The notes beneath the pieces are model-generated. The model ran no database searches, was not told the DNA's origin, and worked only from the letters and a program-made list of their open reading frames with translations. Below are positions 26,498 to 28,123 of a DNA stretch of 28,123 nt, piece by piece. Numbering within the stretch: the stretch's first letter is position 1; every line of letters begins with the position of its first letter. The stretch is from Zoopage sp. CT-All (Eukaryota > Zoopagomycota > Zoopagomycetes > Zoopagales > Zoopagaceae): positions 1 to 28,123 of the forward strand of contig QZWS01000083.1 of assembly GCA_004114245.1 (NCBI GenBank), in the 5' to 3' direction. A program made the position numbers and the translations under genes.

Positions 26498-27787
26498 TCA
26501 CATCCACTTGATTCCCAATTTCTGGATACGTCTGACGAGTTCGTGTGTAGTCACAACAAGCTGATCTACTGGCCAAATTTCTTTAAGAAATATAGCGAGT
26601 GCCTGCTCCCACACAATGCGCTCGTTGCCTACCCAAGCAACAAAATGCACACCGGCGGCACAGGCAGCGGCCATTTGAATGAGAGCCATCATAAGCAAGT
26701 TGTTGCCAAACAGCCCGGCACCCCAGTTGCCCGAGTTCACGACAGGGATAGCGTTGACATTCCATTGACTCGAAACTCCGTATGACTCAAGCCGTGCGAG
26801 AATGAATCCAGTGAGCGCCATGTAGAGGGTAGCCTTTATCTGCAAAGCTGTGTATGGCTTTCCCTTATCATTACCGTTACGCTGGGGAGCAAGCAGAGCG
26901 AGAACGTGAATACCGGTCCGAGGTGTCTGGAGAATTTGTGCGGCAGTATCAATTGCCTGGGTTGAGGCACTGGGGAACGTTGAGCCGTAGATCTTAGACT
27001 TGAACGAGTCAAAGAGCATGTACTGGATCATATTTGTGACGACAATGGGGCTCGGCGTGCCATCGTTGTGTATCAAACTCTGATGGATTCCCCCAAGGGT
27101 CCCCTTCGACTTGCGAAATTGCTCGGCGATGGCCGCCTCGGCGGGGATCTCCAAATTCTGAATCTCGTCCTGCACAAACCCACTGTCATAGTGACCAAAT
27201 ACGTTTTTACAGGCAAAATTGACCCAAAAGTTAACTATATCGGGGCTCGGCTGGAAGCCTTTATAGGTCTCGTAGGTGTAATAGCCTTCCTCAATGCCAA
27301 ATTCGCTGGGATGCCTGACGAGAAACAGTGGCAGATAGATCGAGGTCTGAGCCAAGGTGACATCCTGGGTCTGTGCTACGCGATTCTTGTATTTTGCATA
27401 TACATGTTCTTTATTCACGTCCTTGTAGTCTACTGTAACTTGGTCGAACGGTTTCTGGATTATATGCGCTCTGTGCGCGCCGAGAATGGGATAAAAATAC
27501 TGTAAAAGCCCAGGGAATTTTGGGTCATTCACAGCCTTAACCTCGTCCTGGGGTGCAGCGATGAGCTTTTCAAGTTTGATTTTGGCACTGGGGACCTTAG
27601 GGGTACCATCATGTGCACCATCATGCGCGCGTTTAGATTTGGGCATGCTGCTGACGATCCAGGTCTTAAAGTTGGTCAACCACCGCGGCATGGAGGCATC
27701 AACAGCGGTGGAGTGCTGCGGGGTGCAGGCGTGTGCGAGGAGGAGCGCGGCGGCGACGGCGTGGGCAGAGGCGAGCGAGAGTTTCAT
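26498..27787 (-). CDS. Secreted PARG-fold protein, copy 2
   Basis: Seen: single exon, 429 residues from the ATG at 27787. The frame is open upstream but without another ATG. Signal peptide about 1-20 (LSLASAHAVAAALLLAHAC), the same as copy 1 apart from single residues. The 28-residue repeats of copy 1 are reduced to a short Lys/His/Asp linker. Key motifs are kept: FWVNFACKNVFGHYDSGFVQ with Asp207-Glu208 following (187-208), VVTNMIQYMLF, GIHVLALLAPQRNG, and VNSGNWGAGLFGNN then MALIQMAAACAAG (350-378). The Gly-Gly-Gly loop expected before the QEE motif is GHY here. The protein diverges most at 85-155, between the linker and the PARG-like domain. Role unknown. Secretion plus a PARG-like fold suggests binding or hydrolysis of an ADP-ribose-type ligand outside the cell (inference only). 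Confidence 0.82.
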   Translation of the reverse strand: MKLSLASAHAVAAALLLAHACTPQHSTAVDASMPRWLTNFKTWIVSSMPKSKRAHDGAHDGTPKVPSAKIKLEKLIAAPQDEVKAVNDPKFPGLLQYFYPILGAHRAHIIQKPFDQVTVDYKDVNKEHVYAKYKNRVAQTQDVTLAQTSIYLPLFLVRHPSEFGIEEGYYTYETYKGFQPSPDIVNFWVNFACKNVFGHYDSGFVQDEIQNLEIPAEAAIAEQFRKSKGTLGGIHQSLIHNDGTPSPIVVTNMIQYMLFDSFKSKIYGSTFPSASTQAIDTAAQILQTPRTGIHVLALLAPQRNGNDKGKPYTALQIKATLYMALTGFILARLESYGVSSQWNVNAIPVVNSGNWGAGLFGNNLLMMALIQMAAACAAGVHFVAWVGNERIVWEQALAIFLKEIWPVDQLVVTTHELVRRIQKLGIKWM

Positions 27788-28123
27788 GATTCTAGCGGGT
27801 TGGCGGTCGTGGTCGTGATTGGGAGCAGTTGCCACGTGGTCTTAGTAGAGGTGGATGCATGCCCATAGCTCCATCAAGTGCTTGCTGCTAAACGGTAGAA
27901 TGATAAGGATGCAAGCTCAACAGGCTTCAATTGAGCATAAGGGAAGGGATACACATGTTGACGGTTTCTAAATTGGTCACAACAAGGATGTCGCCAGAAG
28001 AGTTTTGTGTAGAACACATTTCACGGACAAGGAGACGCTGATATTAAAATAGAATGCCTCTGCACGGTCCGCCAACTATTTGGTTCCAGGGAACTTCTCG
28101 TATTTCTGCTGACTTCGTTACAG
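27788..28123. other. 336-bp upstream region at the window end, no gene seen
   Basis: It holds the promoter of PARG-like copy 2, including CACGTG at 27833-27838. The last 200 bases have no convincing frame on either strand; a 28-codon plus-strand frame near 27957 is probably chance. A gene may begin beyond the window. Confidence 0.45.
27833..27838. promoter_or_regulatory. CACGTG element upstream of PARG-like copy 2
   Basis: Core of the conserved gccacgtggtctta box, 46 bp upstream of the start codon. Confidence 0.5.

Larger units (their letters stand above)
26418..27868 (-). repeat. Tandem duplication, copy 2
   Basis: Partner of 24671..26248. Long blocks are nearly identical (for example 26918-27058 against 25165-25305, and 27211-27321 against 25459-25569), while the block around 27325-27530 is strongly diverged from 25573-25800. 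Confidence 0.88.

Noticed and set aside
27957-28043. Small plus-strand frame near the window end
   Set aside because: It has fewer than 30 codons, no similarity and no start context; there is no support for a gene.
1-28123. CRISPR arrays, bacterial operons, intact transposons
   Set aside because: No regularly spaced repeats, no transposase or integrase motifs and no terminal inverted repeats were seen. Introns and signal types are eukaryotic.

Overview
This window reads as nuclear DNA of a fungus, most likely a gene-dense, early-diverging one; I cannot name the species. The support is a GPI-anchored Ser/Thr-rich wall-protein family member, fungal-style HIRA, Dbf4 and Sfr1 homologues, a dispersed 5S rRNA gene beside a tRNA gene, and 23 inferred introns that are nearly all 37-56 nt long. 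Most reading frames break at these tiny introns, so I rebuilt genes by joining frames across GT-AG (once GC-AG) junctions wherever this restored a family motif. Exon coordinates are given in each entry, and every feature span covers introns.

Layout. 0-3.5 kb: an SFR1-like recombination mediator (-) and OGG1 (+) sit head to head with 49 bp between start codons, followed by a PA-TM-RING E3 ligase (-). 3.4-4.8 kb is non-genic and holds a 21-bp tandem repeat and an AT-rich island. 4.8-11 kb holds membrane and secretory genes: a small single-pass protein, a GPI-anchored Cys-rich protein, an ERGIC-53-type cargo lectin, a DNAJB12/14-type J protein, and a receptor-like protein with an extracellular fibronectin-type-II domain, one membrane segment and a cytoplasmic SH3 domain. 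11.4-15 kb holds a Gln/His-rich helical protein and the histone chaperone HIRA. 15.2-15.7 kb holds 5S rRNA and tRNA-Ala(CGC), each with an upstream TATA box. 15.8-24.3 kb is a run of minus-strand genes: PECR-type peroxisomal enoyl-CoA reductase, a VPS9-domain Rab5 exchange factor, a polytopic membrane protein, a secreted 8-Cys protein and the Cdc7 activator DBF4. 24.7-27.8 kb is a tandem duplication of a secreted protein gene.

The most unusual content is this last pair. Both encode signal-peptide proteins whose C-terminal halves resemble the catalytic domain of poly(ADP-ribose) glycohydrolase (PARG), keeping the Gln-acid-Glu and GNWG-type motifs but lacking the family's Gly-Gly-Gly loop. Extracellular PARG-fold proteins would be unexpected. 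The two copies are also a patchwork of near-identical and diverged blocks. Other notable points are a PECR gene whose PTS1 signal lies on a separate last exon and whose NAD(P)-binding loop is split by a stop-free 45-nt GC-AG intron, and the FN2-TM-SH3 architecture.

No operon logic applies. Genes are independent transcription units with short spacers, and several promoters are shared by divergent pairs (SFR1/OGG1, GPI protein/ERGIC-53, J protein/FN2-SH3 protein). All family assignments come from reading motifs by eye; no database search was run.
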